A stretch of 5,712 nucleotides of DNA from Porphyromonas sp. (GCA_003640335.1 RBKG01000065.1:1-5712), one strand, 5' to 3'; counted from the first letter of the stretch, positions 1 through 5,705 are shown. The notes: a model not told the origin generated them from the letters alone. A program made the numbers and translations.

Positions 1-107
1 ACCGAGCCTGAATGTCGAAAATAACGCAGCGAGTGCCGCACAATGCAATGGTCTCGAGTGGATGCGTTGATAGATGATTGTATTGCTTCTTCCTATTCTG
101 AAAACCA

Positions 108-175
108 CGGCGAAGTCTGTACAAACTTCAGCCGTAGTTTGTGCAAACTACACGTGTAGTCTGCACAGACCTCGG
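108..175. repeat. Tandem 22-bp palindromic repeats, array 1 (3 units)
   Basis: Three imperfect palindromes have centres at 120.5, 142.5 and 164.5, exactly 22 bp apart. Their cores are GAAGTCTGTACAAACTTC (112-129), TAGTTTGTGCAAACTA (135-150, two 7-bp arms around TG) and TAGTCTGCACAGACCT (157-172, with GTCTG/CAGAC arms around CA). The consensus is roughly TAGTYTGNNCARACTA. The first unit extends to CGGC (108-111) paired with GCCG (131-134), with a one-base bulge. Because sequence differs between units while symmetry and spacing are kept, these look like maintained dyads rather than recent slippage copies. They could be protein-binding sites or members of a dispersed Porphyromonas-type repeat family. 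Function is unknown. Confidence 0.8.
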
Positions 176-186
176 CGAGTGCTGAA

Positions 187-353
187 CTTAGGTGTGCGTA
201 AGCATAGAAATGAGTACGACGTACTGACCAAAATAAGTGCGTGTACTTACTAAAGTATTTACGTGTACTTATCCAGGTAAGTACGACGTACTCGCTGAAG
301 TGTTTACGCGTAAGTATTCACACGTTTATGCGTACTTATTAGATATACGTATA
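187..353. repeat. Palindrome array 2 with TAAGTACG/CGTACTTA cores (about 6-8 units)
   Basis: A second array of dyads uses a different core. The clearest units are two identical 13-bp perfect palindromes AGTACGACGTACT at 213-225 and 280-292. Others are TAAGT/ACTTA arms at 234-249, AAGTA/TACTT at 253-270, TTACGCGTAA at 304-313, a weaker TATGCGTA at 327-334 and TATACGTATA at 344-353. A weak CTTA/TAAG dyad sits at 187-202. Centres fall near 194.5, 219, 241.5, 262, 286, 308.5, 330.5 and 348.5, so spacing is mostly 21-24 bp, close to the 22 bp of array 1. The array ends just upstream of the proposed operon promoter, so it would not be part of that transcript. Confidence 0.72.
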
Positions 354-375
354 ATTAAGATTTTGTTATTTAAAA

Positions 376-409
376 TTTGGTGTGGAACGCAGTATCGCTT
401 TTATCTTTG
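376..409 (+). promoter_or_regulatory. Probable Bacteroidetes-type promoter of the kor operon
   Basis: TATCTTTG at 402-409 matches the Bacteroidetes -7 consensus TAnnTTTG perfectly. A TTTG at 376-379 lies about 28 bp upstream, centre to centre, near the expected position of the -33 element although slightly far. Transcription would start around 415-420, leaving a leader of about 65-70 nt before the first gene. The palindrome array ends about 20 bp upstream of the -33 element. The -7 match is seen directly; activity is inferred. Confidence 0.6.
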
Positions 410-454
410 GAAGATATATGTCGCAAGAAAATTGTACATTTGATAGGAGAAACG

Positions 455-471
455 GGTTACTATAATTAACC
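455..471 (+). promoter_or_regulatory. Small inverted repeat in the operon leader
   Basis: GGTTA (455-459) and TAACC (467-471) form a 5-bp stem around a 7-nt AT-rich loop, ending 12 nt before the first start codon. In RNA this would be a weak hairpin next to the initiation region; in DNA it could be a small operator. An AGGAG at 445-449 lies just upstream, but is about 34 nt from the ATG, too far to act as a normal ribosome binding site unless the hairpin brings it closer. Chance occurrence is quite possible. Confidence 0.25.
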
Positions 472-483
472 AAAGAAAGATTT
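471..483 (+). promoter_or_regulatory. A-rich translation initiation region (CAAAGAAA) of korD
   Basis: No Shine-Dalgarno sits at normal distance from the ATG at 484. Instead there is CAAAGAAA at 471-478. The same eight bases occur at 716-723, three bases before the ATG of the next gene. Bacteroidetes commonly start translation at A-rich leaders without Shine-Dalgarno pairing, so this supports both chosen starts. Confidence 0.45.
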
Positions 484-714
484 ATGGCAAAAGTACGAGG
501 AACAATCGAGGTAGACGTACAGAGATGCAAAGGTTGTAATCTCTGTGTCGTGGCGTGTCCGACTAAAGTCCTAGAGCTACACCCTACGGAGGTGAACGAC
601 AAGAGCTACCATTACACACGCCTCAAAAATTTGGATGACTGCATCGGCTGTGCTAGCTGTGGTATGGTCTGCCCTGATGGGGTAATTACAGTCTATAAGG
701 TTAAACTCCCCTAA
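484..714 (+). CDS. korD: 2-oxoacid:ferredoxin oxidoreductase, ferredoxin-like delta subunit (2x[4Fe-4S])
   Basis: This 76-residue protein is an electron-transfer subunit. It carries electrons from the thiamine-diphosphate/FeS catalytic core of a 2-oxoacid:ferredoxin oxidoreductase to external ferredoxin, in the cytoplasm. Two complete bacterial-type [4Fe-4S] motifs are visible: CxxCxxCxxxCP at residues 15-26 (C15, C18, C21, C25) and again at 53-64 (C53, C56, C59, C63). The roughly 27-residue spacer and the total length are normal for VorD/KorD-type subunits. The ATG at 484 follows an A-rich leader; no earlier in-frame start fits. It is first in the operon, 12 bp before the alpha subunit, which is what separates it from a free-standing ferredoxin. 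Substrate class (2-oxoglutarate or branched-chain 2-oxoacid) cannot be read from this subunit, so the gene symbol is by context. Confidence 0.92.
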   Translation: MAKVRGTIEVDVQRCKGCNLCVVACPTKVLELHPTEVNDKSYHYTRLKNLDDCIGCASCGMVCPDGVITVYKVKLP

Positions 715-726
715 ACAAAGAAATCT

Positions 727-1812
727 ATGGCAGAAGAAATAAAACTGATGAAGGGTAATGAGGCTATCGCCCATGCGGCTGTTCGCTATGGTGTTGATGG
801 CTATTTCGGTTACCCCATAACCCCTCAGAGCGAGATCCTAGAGACACTCATGGAGCTACGCCCTCAGCAAACGACAGGTATGGTAGTGCTACAAGCCGAA
901 AGCGAAGTGGCGGCTATCAATATGGTTTATGGTGGTGCAGGCTGTGGTAAGAAGGTGATGACTTCGTCTTCTAGCCCCGGTATGAGCCTTAAGCAAGAGG
1001 GGATTAGCTACATTGCAGGAGCTGAGCTCCCTTGTTTGCTGATCAATGTCATGCGAGGAGGTCCCGGTCTAGGAACTATTCAGCCTAGTCAGGCCGATTA
1101 TTTTCAGACCGTTAAGGGTGGTGGTCATGGCGACTATCGCTTGATAACACTAGCTCCTAATTCGGTTCAGGAGATGGCAGACTTCGTGGGCTTAGGATTT
1201 GATTTGGCTTTTAAGTACAACAATCCGGCTATTATCCTTGCGGATGGTATTATCGGTCAGATGATGGAGAAGGTGCGCCTACCAGAGCAACGCCCACGCC
1301 GTACGGAAGAAGAGATTAGAGAGGAGTGCCCTTGGGCTACGCTCGGTCGCAAGGGCGGTCGCAAGCCTAATGTCATCACTTCTCTTGAGCTAGAGAGTGC
1401 TGTCATGGAGCAACGCAACAATAAGTTCCAAGAGAAGTATCGCAATATCGAAGAGCATGAAGTGCGCTACGAAGCCATTCAGACGGAGGATGCAGATTAT
1501 ATTCTTGTAGCCTTTGGTTCGGCTAGCCGTATGTGTCAGAAGGCGGTAGAGATTGCACGCAATCAGGGGTTAAAGGTTGGGCTCCTTCGTCCAATCACCT
1601 TGTGGCCTTTCCCTTCTCGTAAGTTGGCCGAGCTAGCCACTCACGCTAAGGGCTTCTTTGTGCCTGAGCTCAATGCTGGTCAGATGGTTGAGGATGTGCG
1701 CCTAGCTATCAATGGTAAGGTGCCCGTAGAGCATTATGGCCGTCTTGGCGGTATGCTCTTCTCTCCCAATGAAATCTTAGAGAACCTAAAGAAGACATTT
1801 GGCATCAATTAA
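727..1812 (+). CDS. korA: 2-oxoacid:ferredoxin oxidoreductase, alpha subunit (KorA/VorB type)
   Basis: At 361 residues this is the alpha subunit, which contributes the pyrimidine-side thiamine-diphosphate domain (I) and the following domain (II) of the OFOR fold. The N-terminus carries the family signature GNEAIAHAA (10-18), then YPITPQSE (29-36), where the threonine-containing YPITP loop contacts substrate. The next block, QAESEVAAINM (56-66), contains the glutamate region that activates the cofactor, followed by TSSSSPGMSL (79-88) and GGPGLGTIQPSQADY (111-125). Domain II starts near 256 (ADYILVAFGS) with LRPITLWPFP at 287-296. Length is usual for stand-alone alpha subunits; the gamma domain is encoded separately downstream. 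The start at ATG 727 is preceded by CAAAGAAA. Automated annotation often calls this form VorB (3-methyl-2-oxobutanoate dehydrogenase), while 2-oxoglutarate activity is equally plausible in Bacteroidales; the sequence alone does not decide. The stop at 1810-1812 is four bases before the next gene's ATG. Confidence 0.93.
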   Translation: MAEEIKLMKGNEAIAHAAVRYGVDGYFGYPITPQSEILETLMELRPQQTTGMVVLQAESEVAAINMVYGGAGCGKKVMTSSSSPGMSLKQEGISYIAGAELPCLLINVMRGGPGLGTIQPSQADYFQTVKGGGHGDYRLITLAPNSVQEMADFVGLGFDLAFKYNNPAIILADGIIGQMMEKVRLPEQRPRRTEEEIREECPWATLGRKGGRKPNVITSLELESAVMEQRNNKFQEKYRNIEEHEVRYEAIQTEDADYILVAFGSASRMCQKAVEIARNQGLKVGLLRPITLWPFPSRKLAELATHAKGFFVPELNAGQMVEDVRLAINGKVPVEHYGRLGGMLFSPNEILENLKKTFGIN

Positions 1813-1816
1813 GCGT

Positions 1817-2017
1817 ATGAACCAGTCAAGTACACGCTCTTCAGCTCTTATTGACCTGATTTTGGTCATACTCTTCTACTGCTTAGCAGCCACAAGTGTG
1901 GTTACCTTCCTATGCTGTCGTGCAGAGTCGCCTAGATTATTCATTTACTTTGGTATAGCGGCTGTGGGTGTGCGTATTGTACATTATGTAAAGAGATTCT
2001 TCTTTACTCAGAATTAA
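1817..2017 (+). CDS. Small two-helix membrane protein of unknown function, inside the kor operon
   Basis: I do not recognise this 66-residue protein. Two hydrophobic segments are clear: residues about 10-34 (starting ALIDLILVILFYC) and about 41-58 (LFIYFGIAAVGVRIVHYV), joined by a short polar RAESPR loop. The C-terminal tail is basic and aromatic (KRFFFTQN), and R7 precedes helix 1, which suggests both ends face the cytoplasm. Cysteines lie at 22, 33 and 34. A TTG at 1799 would add six residues by overlapping the alpha subunit; ATG at 1817, four bases after that stop, is the simpler choice. The next gene starts 16 bp downstream, so it is almost certainly co-transcribed and perhaps translationally coupled. 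A membrane-anchoring or assembly role for the oxidoreductase is possible but is only inference from position. Confidence 0.7.
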   Translation: MNQSSTRSSALIDLILVILFYCLAATSVVTFLCCRAESPRLFIYFGIAAVGVRIVHYVKRFFFTQN

Positions 2018-2033
2018 AAGACGATTAGACTTT

Positions 2034-2795
2034 ATGGATATTAAGTCAATTATTAAACCAGAGAATCTGGTATATAAAAGACCCGAACTGATGAACGATG
2101 TGATGATGCACTATTGCCCTGGTTGTAGCCACGGCGTTGTGCATAAGCTCGTTGCAGAGGTTGTTGCGGATATGGGTATGCAAGAAGATACTATTGGTGT
2201 TGCGCCAGTAGGTTGTGCTGTCTTCGCATACAAGTTTATTGATGTCGATTGGCAGGAGGCAGCTCATGGTCGTGCGCCTGCCCTTGCGACAGCTATCAAG
2301 CGTCTTAACCCTGATAAAATGGTATTTACTTATCAGGGAGATGGCGACCTTGCGGCTATCGGTACAGCCGAAACGATACATGCCTGCAATAGAGGTGAAA
2401 ATATCGTAATCATCTTTATCAACAATGGTATCTATGGTATGACGGGCGGACAGATGGCTCCTACTACACTTCCTCAGATGAAGACAGCGACGTCGCCTGA
2501 TGGTCGTGATGTAGAGACGCAGGGACACCCCCTCAAGATGAGTAATTTGCTTGCCGTACTTGATGGTACTTGTTACGTTACACGCCAATCTGTACACACA
2601 GTGGCAGCTATTCGCAAGTGTAAGAAAGCCATTGAGAAGGCTTTCCGTAACTCTATGGCTCGTAAGGGAACCAGCGTTGTAGAGGTTGTTTCTACATGTA
2701 ACTCAGGTTGGAAGATGTCTCCTGTAGATGCAAATAAGTGGATGGAGGAACACATGTTCCCAACATATCCTATCGGAGACCTTAAAGATATTTAA
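2034..2795 (+). CDS. korB: 2-oxoacid:ferredoxin oxidoreductase, beta subunit (thiamine-diphosphate binding)
   Basis: This 253-residue subunit binds the diphosphate and Mg2+ of thiamine diphosphate and, in this family, also holds a proximal [4Fe-4S] cluster. The cofactor motif begins with GDGD at 102-105 and ends with NN at 130-131, followed by GIYGMTGGQ (132-140), typical of the OFOR beta chain. Candidate cluster ligands are all present: C28 and C31 in CPGC, C61 in VGC, and C222 in STCNSGW, matching the four-cysteine arrangement known from archaeal and PFOR-type enzymes. The HGRAPALATAIKR segment (78-90) is also characteristic. It catalyses, with the alpha subunit, oxidative decarboxylation of a 2-oxoacid with CoA to acyl-CoA, CO2 and reduced ferredoxin. 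The ATG at 2034 has no Shine-Dalgarno. Length is normal for a KorB with a short C-terminal extension. Substrate assignment remains open. Confidence 0.94.
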   Translation: MDIKSIIKPENLVYKRPELMNDVMMHYCPGCSHGVVHKLVAEVVADMGMQEDTIGVAPVGCAVFAYKFIDVDWQEAAHGRAPALATAIKRLNPDKMVFTYQGDGDLAAIGTAETIHACNRGENIVIIFINNGIYGMTGGQMAPTTLPQMKTATSPDGRDVETQGHPLKMSNLLAVLDGTCYVTRQSVHTVAAIRKCKKAIEKAFRNSMARKGTSVVEVVSTCNSGWKMSPVDANKWMEEHMFPTYPIGDLKDI

Positions 2796-2819
2796 TCACG
2801 TAGCTTTCATATTAAATAT

Positions 2820-3362
2820 ATGACTTACGAAATCATTATAGCAGGCTTTGGTGGGCAGGGTGTACTCTCTATGGGTAAAATCCTAGCCTATTCAGGTCTG
2901 ATGGAAGAGAAGGAAGTTAGTTGGATGCCTTCCTATGGTCCAGAGCAGAGAGGTGGTACCTCCAATGTAACGGTAATCGTTAGTGATGAGCAGGTGAGTA
3001 GCCCTGTGGTTAATGATTATGACATCGTCGTAGCCCTTAACCAGCCATCATTAGATAAGTTTGCTTCTCACGTGAAGCCGGGTGGGGTCTTACTCTATGA
3101 TAGCAATGGCGTTCACTACGGAAACCCTCGTACAGATATAGACATCTATGAAGTAGATGCTACCAACGAGGCTACTCGTATGGGCAATAGCAAGGTATTC
3201 AATATGCTTATCCTTGGCGCTCTTCTGAAAACGAGAACAATACTTCACCTAGATAGTATTAAGAAGGGTCTAGAGAAATCTTTACCTGAGCGTCATCATA
3301 AGCTCATTCCTATGAATATGGAGGCGCTCCAGCGTGGGGCAGAACTTCTCAAGAAACATTAG
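2820..3362 (+). CDS. korC: 2-oxoacid:ferredoxin oxidoreductase, gamma subunit
   Basis: This 180-residue protein is the gamma subunit (domain III in fused enzymes), which packs against the catalytic core and contributes to CoA handling. The N-terminal IIIAGFGGQGVLSMGK (about 5-20) is the family glycine-rich signature. It is followed by PSYGPEQRGGTSN at 37-49, another hallmark, and by SSPVVNDYDIVVALNQPS around residues 60-77. Length fits stand-alone gamma subunits of about 180-190 residues. The start at ATG 2820 lies 24 bp after the beta stop in an AT-rich gap with no Shine-Dalgarno. It completes the delta-alpha-beta-gamma set, so the operon can encode a full four-subunit enzyme. No frameshift or missing motif was seen. 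Confidence 0.93.
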   Translation: MTYEIIIAGFGGQGVLSMGKILAYSGLMEEKEVSWMPSYGPEQRGGTSNVTVIVSDEQVSSPVVNDYDIVVALNQPSLDKFASHVKPGGVLLYDSNGVHYGNPRTDIDIYEVDATNEATRMGNSKVFNMLILGALLKTRTILHLDSIKKGLEKSLPERHHKLIPMNMEALQRGAELLKKH

Positions 3363-3429
3363 TCGCAGGCTTGCGTATCGTCCTCTCGGTGCGTTCCTCC
3401 CTGTGTTGTCTTTTAATGGTTAATCAAAC
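3363..3429. other. Gap between korC and dpp7 without a clear terminator or promoter
   Basis: These 67 bp contain only a weak stem, CGCA (3364-3367) with TGCG (3372-3375), and no T-run directly after it, so there is no convincing intrinsic terminator. I also see no TAnnTTTG element. The peptidase gene may therefore be reached by read-through from the kor promoter, or it may have a promoter that departs from the consensus. Translation again starts without a Shine-Dalgarno. Confidence 0.45.
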
Positions 3430-5559
3430 ATGATGAAAGGATTTTTTAAGAAAATGGCTCTTGGCGTTGCCCTTCTTGGTGCAACGGTAGGGCAGGCTTA
3501 TGCCGATAAGGGTATGTGGCTCCTGAACGAATTGACGAAGGAGAACCTTGCTAAGATGAAGGAATTAGGCTTTCAGCTTACGTCTGAACAGCTTTATAGT
3601 CTGAGCAAGCCTAGTGTCGCTAGTTCGGTTGTTATCTTCGGTCACGGTTGTACGGGCGTAACGGTGAGTGGTAGCGGTCTTGTCATGACCAATCACCACT
3701 GTGGCTTTGATGCTATTCAGAAGACTAGCACCGTTGACCACGACTATCTCCGTGATGGCTTCGTATCTCAGTCTACGAAGGAAGAGCTCCCTATTGAAGG
3801 CTTGGAAGTACGTTATCTCGCAGGTATGCAAGATGTGACGGCTCAAGTACTCGCTAAGGTTAAGAAGGCTAAAGATGAGATGGAGCGTATGAGTCAGCTT
3901 CAAATGGCTCTTCTTGAAATCCGTGCTAGCCTAGAGAAGAAGTTGGCTAAGAACCAAGAGGTAACGATTGTGCCTTACTATGCTGGTAATAAGTTCTATG
4001 CGGTAACTTACAATGTCTTTAAGGACGTGCGCATGGTCTTTGCTCCACCTAGCAGTATAGGTAAGTTTGGTGGCGATACGGACAACTGGATGTGGCCTCG
4101 TCATACGGGCGACTTCTCTGTCTTCCGTGTTTATGCAGATAAGGATAATAAGCCTGCGACGTACAGCAAGGACAATGTTCCTTATCAGCCAAAGCACTTC
4201 GCTGAAGTCTCTACGCAGGGCATCAAGGAAGGCGATTATGCGATGACCATTGGTTTCCCCGGCTCTACTTCTCGCTATATCCCATCTTGGGGTGTGCAGA
4301 ACCGTATGGACAATGAGAACTCAGCGCGTATAGAAGTACGTGGAGCTAAGCAAGCTATATGGCGTAAGTTTATGGACGCAGACCAAGCTACTCGCATCAA
4401 GTACGCGTCTAAGTATGCTCGCAGCTCGAACTACTGGAAGAACTCTATCGGTATGAACAAGGCTCTTGTTAAGCTCGGCGTTATTGAGCGTAAGCAAGAA
4501 GAAGAACGTGCATTCGCTTCTTGGGCTGCTAAGCAGAGCAATAAGGAGTACAAGAATGTGCTTAAGGAGCTAGAGGATGCGTATAAGAGTTCGGGCGAGG
4601 TTACACGTCGCTTTATGTACACTGCCGAAGTTCTTCAAGGTTCAGAAGCTCTAGCTCAGGCTGTTGCTCTTGGTCGTATGGTTGGAGTTAATAAGGCTGA
4701 TGTACTTGAAGAAGTTAAGGAGTTTTATAAGGATTACGACCCCGGTCTAGATAGAGTAACTATTCCTGTTCTTCTTGACATTTTGCGTAAGAAACTTAAC
4801 AGTGCAGAGGTCAATCAGATTTTTGCGACGATTGATAAGGAGTATGGAGGTTCGACAGCAGCTTATGTGGATATGATGTTCTCTAAGAGTATCATTCCTT
4901 ACGAAGCTAAGGTTGTTGATGCCATTGAGAAGGGAACACTTCTTAAGGAACTTGCGAATGACCCAGCTTATAAGCTTGGTTCGGCTATCGTTAAGGTACT
5001 TATGGACTTGCGTGCTGAGCGTCAGTCTGCACAACTCAATATTGAGAGAGGTAACAGAATCTATTTCGCAGGCCGCCAAGAGATGGACCCTCGTCGTCCT
5101 ATGCCTAGTGATGCAAACTTCACTATGCGTATGAGCTATGGCTCGGTTAAGGGTTATAAGCCAAGCGATGCTGTTAAGTACAACTATTACACTACTACAG
5201 ACGGTATCCTAGAGAAGACAAAACTTGGTAATCCTGATTACTTCTTGCAACCCGAAATCGTGAAGCTCTTTGAGCGTGGCGATTGGGGACGTTGGGCAGA
5301 CCCTAGCAGCAAGAAGTTGCAAGTGGCTTTCCTCTCTACGAACGATATTACAGGCGGTAACTCTGGTAGCCCTGTATTCGATAAGAATGGTCGTGTGATT
5401 GGTCTTGCATTTGATGGTAACTGGGAAGCCATGAGTGGCGATATTGAGTTTGAGCCAGACTTGCAACGTACTATCTCGGTAGATATTCGCTATGTCCTCT
5501 ATGTGATTGACAAGTGGGGTAAGTGTCCTCGCCTTGTTCAAGAGCTACGCTTGAAGTAA
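3430..5559 (+). CDS. dpp7: Dipeptidyl-peptidase 7, secreted S46-family serine peptidase
   Basis: This 709-residue exopeptidase removes dipeptides from the N-terminus of oligopeptides in the periplasm or at the outer surface, preferring a hydrophobic P1 residue. Residues 1-25 form a signal peptide (basic start, hydrophobic core, cleavage after AYA before DKGMW). The chymotrypsin-like triad is visible: H90 in TNHHCGF, D228 in TGDFSVFRVYA and S645 in GGNSGSPVFD. FGGDTDNWMWPR (213-224) is typical of S46 enzymes. The large insert between about 330 and 560 corresponds to the helical cap domain. Eighteen residues after the serine, G663 in FDGNWE sits at the S1 position where DPP11 enzymes carry Arg or Ser, which favours DPP7 specificity over Asp/Glu. 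D662 fits the acidic residue that binds the substrate amino terminus. Length is close to the P. gingivalis enzyme (about 712). No type IX C-terminal sorting domain follows the peptidase domain. The two adjacent ATGs at 3430 and 3433 leave the exact start open by one residue. Confidence 0.94.
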   Translation: MMKGFFKKMALGVALLGATVGQAYADKGMWLLNELTKENLAKMKELGFQLTSEQLYSLSKPSVASSVVIFGHGCTGVTVSGSGLVMTNHHCGFDAIQKTSTVDHDYLRDGFVSQSTKEELPIEGLEVRYLAGMQDVTAQVLAKVKKAKDEMERMSQLQMALLEIRASLEKKLAKNQEVTIVPYYAGNKFYAVTYNVFKDVRMVFAPPSSIGKFGGDTDNWMWPRHTGDFSVFRVYADKDNKPATYSKDNVPYQPKHFAEVSTQGIKEGDYAMTIGFPGSTSRYIPSWGVQNRMDNENSARIEVRGAKQAIWRKFMDADQATRIKYASKYARSSNYWKNSIGMNKALVKLGVIERKQEEERAFASWAAKQSNKEYKNVLKELEDAYKSSGEVTRRFMYTAEVLQGSEALAQAVALGRMVGVNKADVLEEVKEFYKDYDPGLDRVTIPVLLDILRKKLNSAEVNQIFATIDKEYGGSTAAYVDMMFSKSIIPYEAKVVDAIEKGTLLKELANDPAYKLGSAIVKVLMDLRAERQSAQLNIERGNRIYFAGRQEMDPRRPMPSDANFTMRMSYGSVKGYKPSDAVKYNYYTTTDGILEKTKLGNPDYFLQPEIVKLFERGDWGRWADPSSKKLQVAFLSTNDITGGNSGSPVFDKNGRVIGLAFDGNWEAMSGDIEFEPDLQRTISVDIRYVLYVIDKWGKCPRLVQELRLK

Positions 5560-5583
5560 AAGCGATATTTAATTTAATAACGG

Positions 5584-5624
5584 AGGCTGTGTCAAGATTA
5601 AGTCTTGGCACAGCCTTTTTATTT
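5584..5624 (+). terminator. Strong intrinsic terminator after dpp7
   Basis: GGCTGTGTCAAGA (5585-5597) pairs with TCTTGGCACAGCC (5603-5615): a 13-bp stem with one G-T wobble and a 5-nt TTAAG loop. An additional A5584-T5616 pair is possible. Five Ts follow (5616-5620), then ATTT. It starts 24 bp after the dpp7 stop. The opposite strand lacks a matching T-run, so it appears to act for + strand transcripts only. Confidence 0.9.
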
Positions 5625-5697
5625 GCTTGAAAGGCGGAAGGGTGGAGCAGAGTGGGGGTAACTCGCTAGCGTCTAATGATTATCTGTATCTTTATGC

Positions 5698-5705
5698 TAT
5701 CTTTG
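5698..5705 (+). promoter_or_regulatory. Bacteroidetes -7 element near the right edge
   Basis: TATCTTTG matches TAnnTTTG perfectly and is identical to the element at 402-409. It lies about 75 bp beyond the dpp7 terminator and may drive a gene starting outside the window. No TTTG/TTG is present at the expected -33 distance, so the match is only partial. Confidence 0.4.

Larger units (their letters stand above)
1..483. other. Intergenic/leader region with repeats, no convincing gene
   Basis: No supported coding region lies here. Short open stretches run off the left edge. One + strand frame ends at the TGA at 68-70 after about 22 codons and could be the tail of an upstream gene. Two minus-strand frames stay open from about 127 and 147 to the edge but contain no ATG. 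A + strand reading frame of about 68 codons starting with GTG at 237 lies mainly across palindromic repeats and looks repeat-derived. The region consists of two palindrome arrays (108-175 and 187-353), an AT-rich stretch at 340-378, a Bacteroidetes-type promoter and the operon leader. No tRNA or rRNA was recognised. Confidence 0.75.

Noticed and set aside
1..147. Possible partial genes at the left edge (one + frame ending at 70, two minus-strand frames open to the edge)
   Set aside because: The stretches are short. The minus frames have no ATG and run through palindrome array 1. Flanking sequence beyond the window is needed to decide.
108..353. CRISPR array
   Set aside because: Units are about 22 bp from centre to centre, are themselves palindromic and degenerate, and have no unique spacers of constant length between identical repeats; no cas gene is present.
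237..443. 68-codon + strand reading frame starting with GTG
   Set aside because: It mainly runs through palindrome array 2, overlaps the proposed promoter, has a repeat-like translation and matches no family I recognise.
440..466. Sigma70-like promoter TTGATA - 15 bp - TATAAT
   Set aside because: Spacing is short, and the primary sigma factor of Bacteroidetes recognises TAnnTTTG rather than TATAAT; a perfect TAnnTTTG lies just upstream.
1799..1816. TTG start for the small membrane protein, overlapping korA
   Set aside because: An ATG at 1817 lies four bases after the korA stop and gives a normal membrane protein; the six extra residues are the out-of-frame end of korA.
2046..2597. Long minus-strand reading frame opposite korB
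   Set aside because: It lies fully antisense to a clear enzyme gene with intact motifs and shows no recognisable domain.
3364..3375. Terminator after korC
   Set aside because: The stem is only four base pairs and no T-run follows.
5209..5541. Minus-strand reading frames opposite the end of dpp7
   Set aside because: They are antisense to the conserved catalytic region of the peptidase, with no start context or family resemblance.
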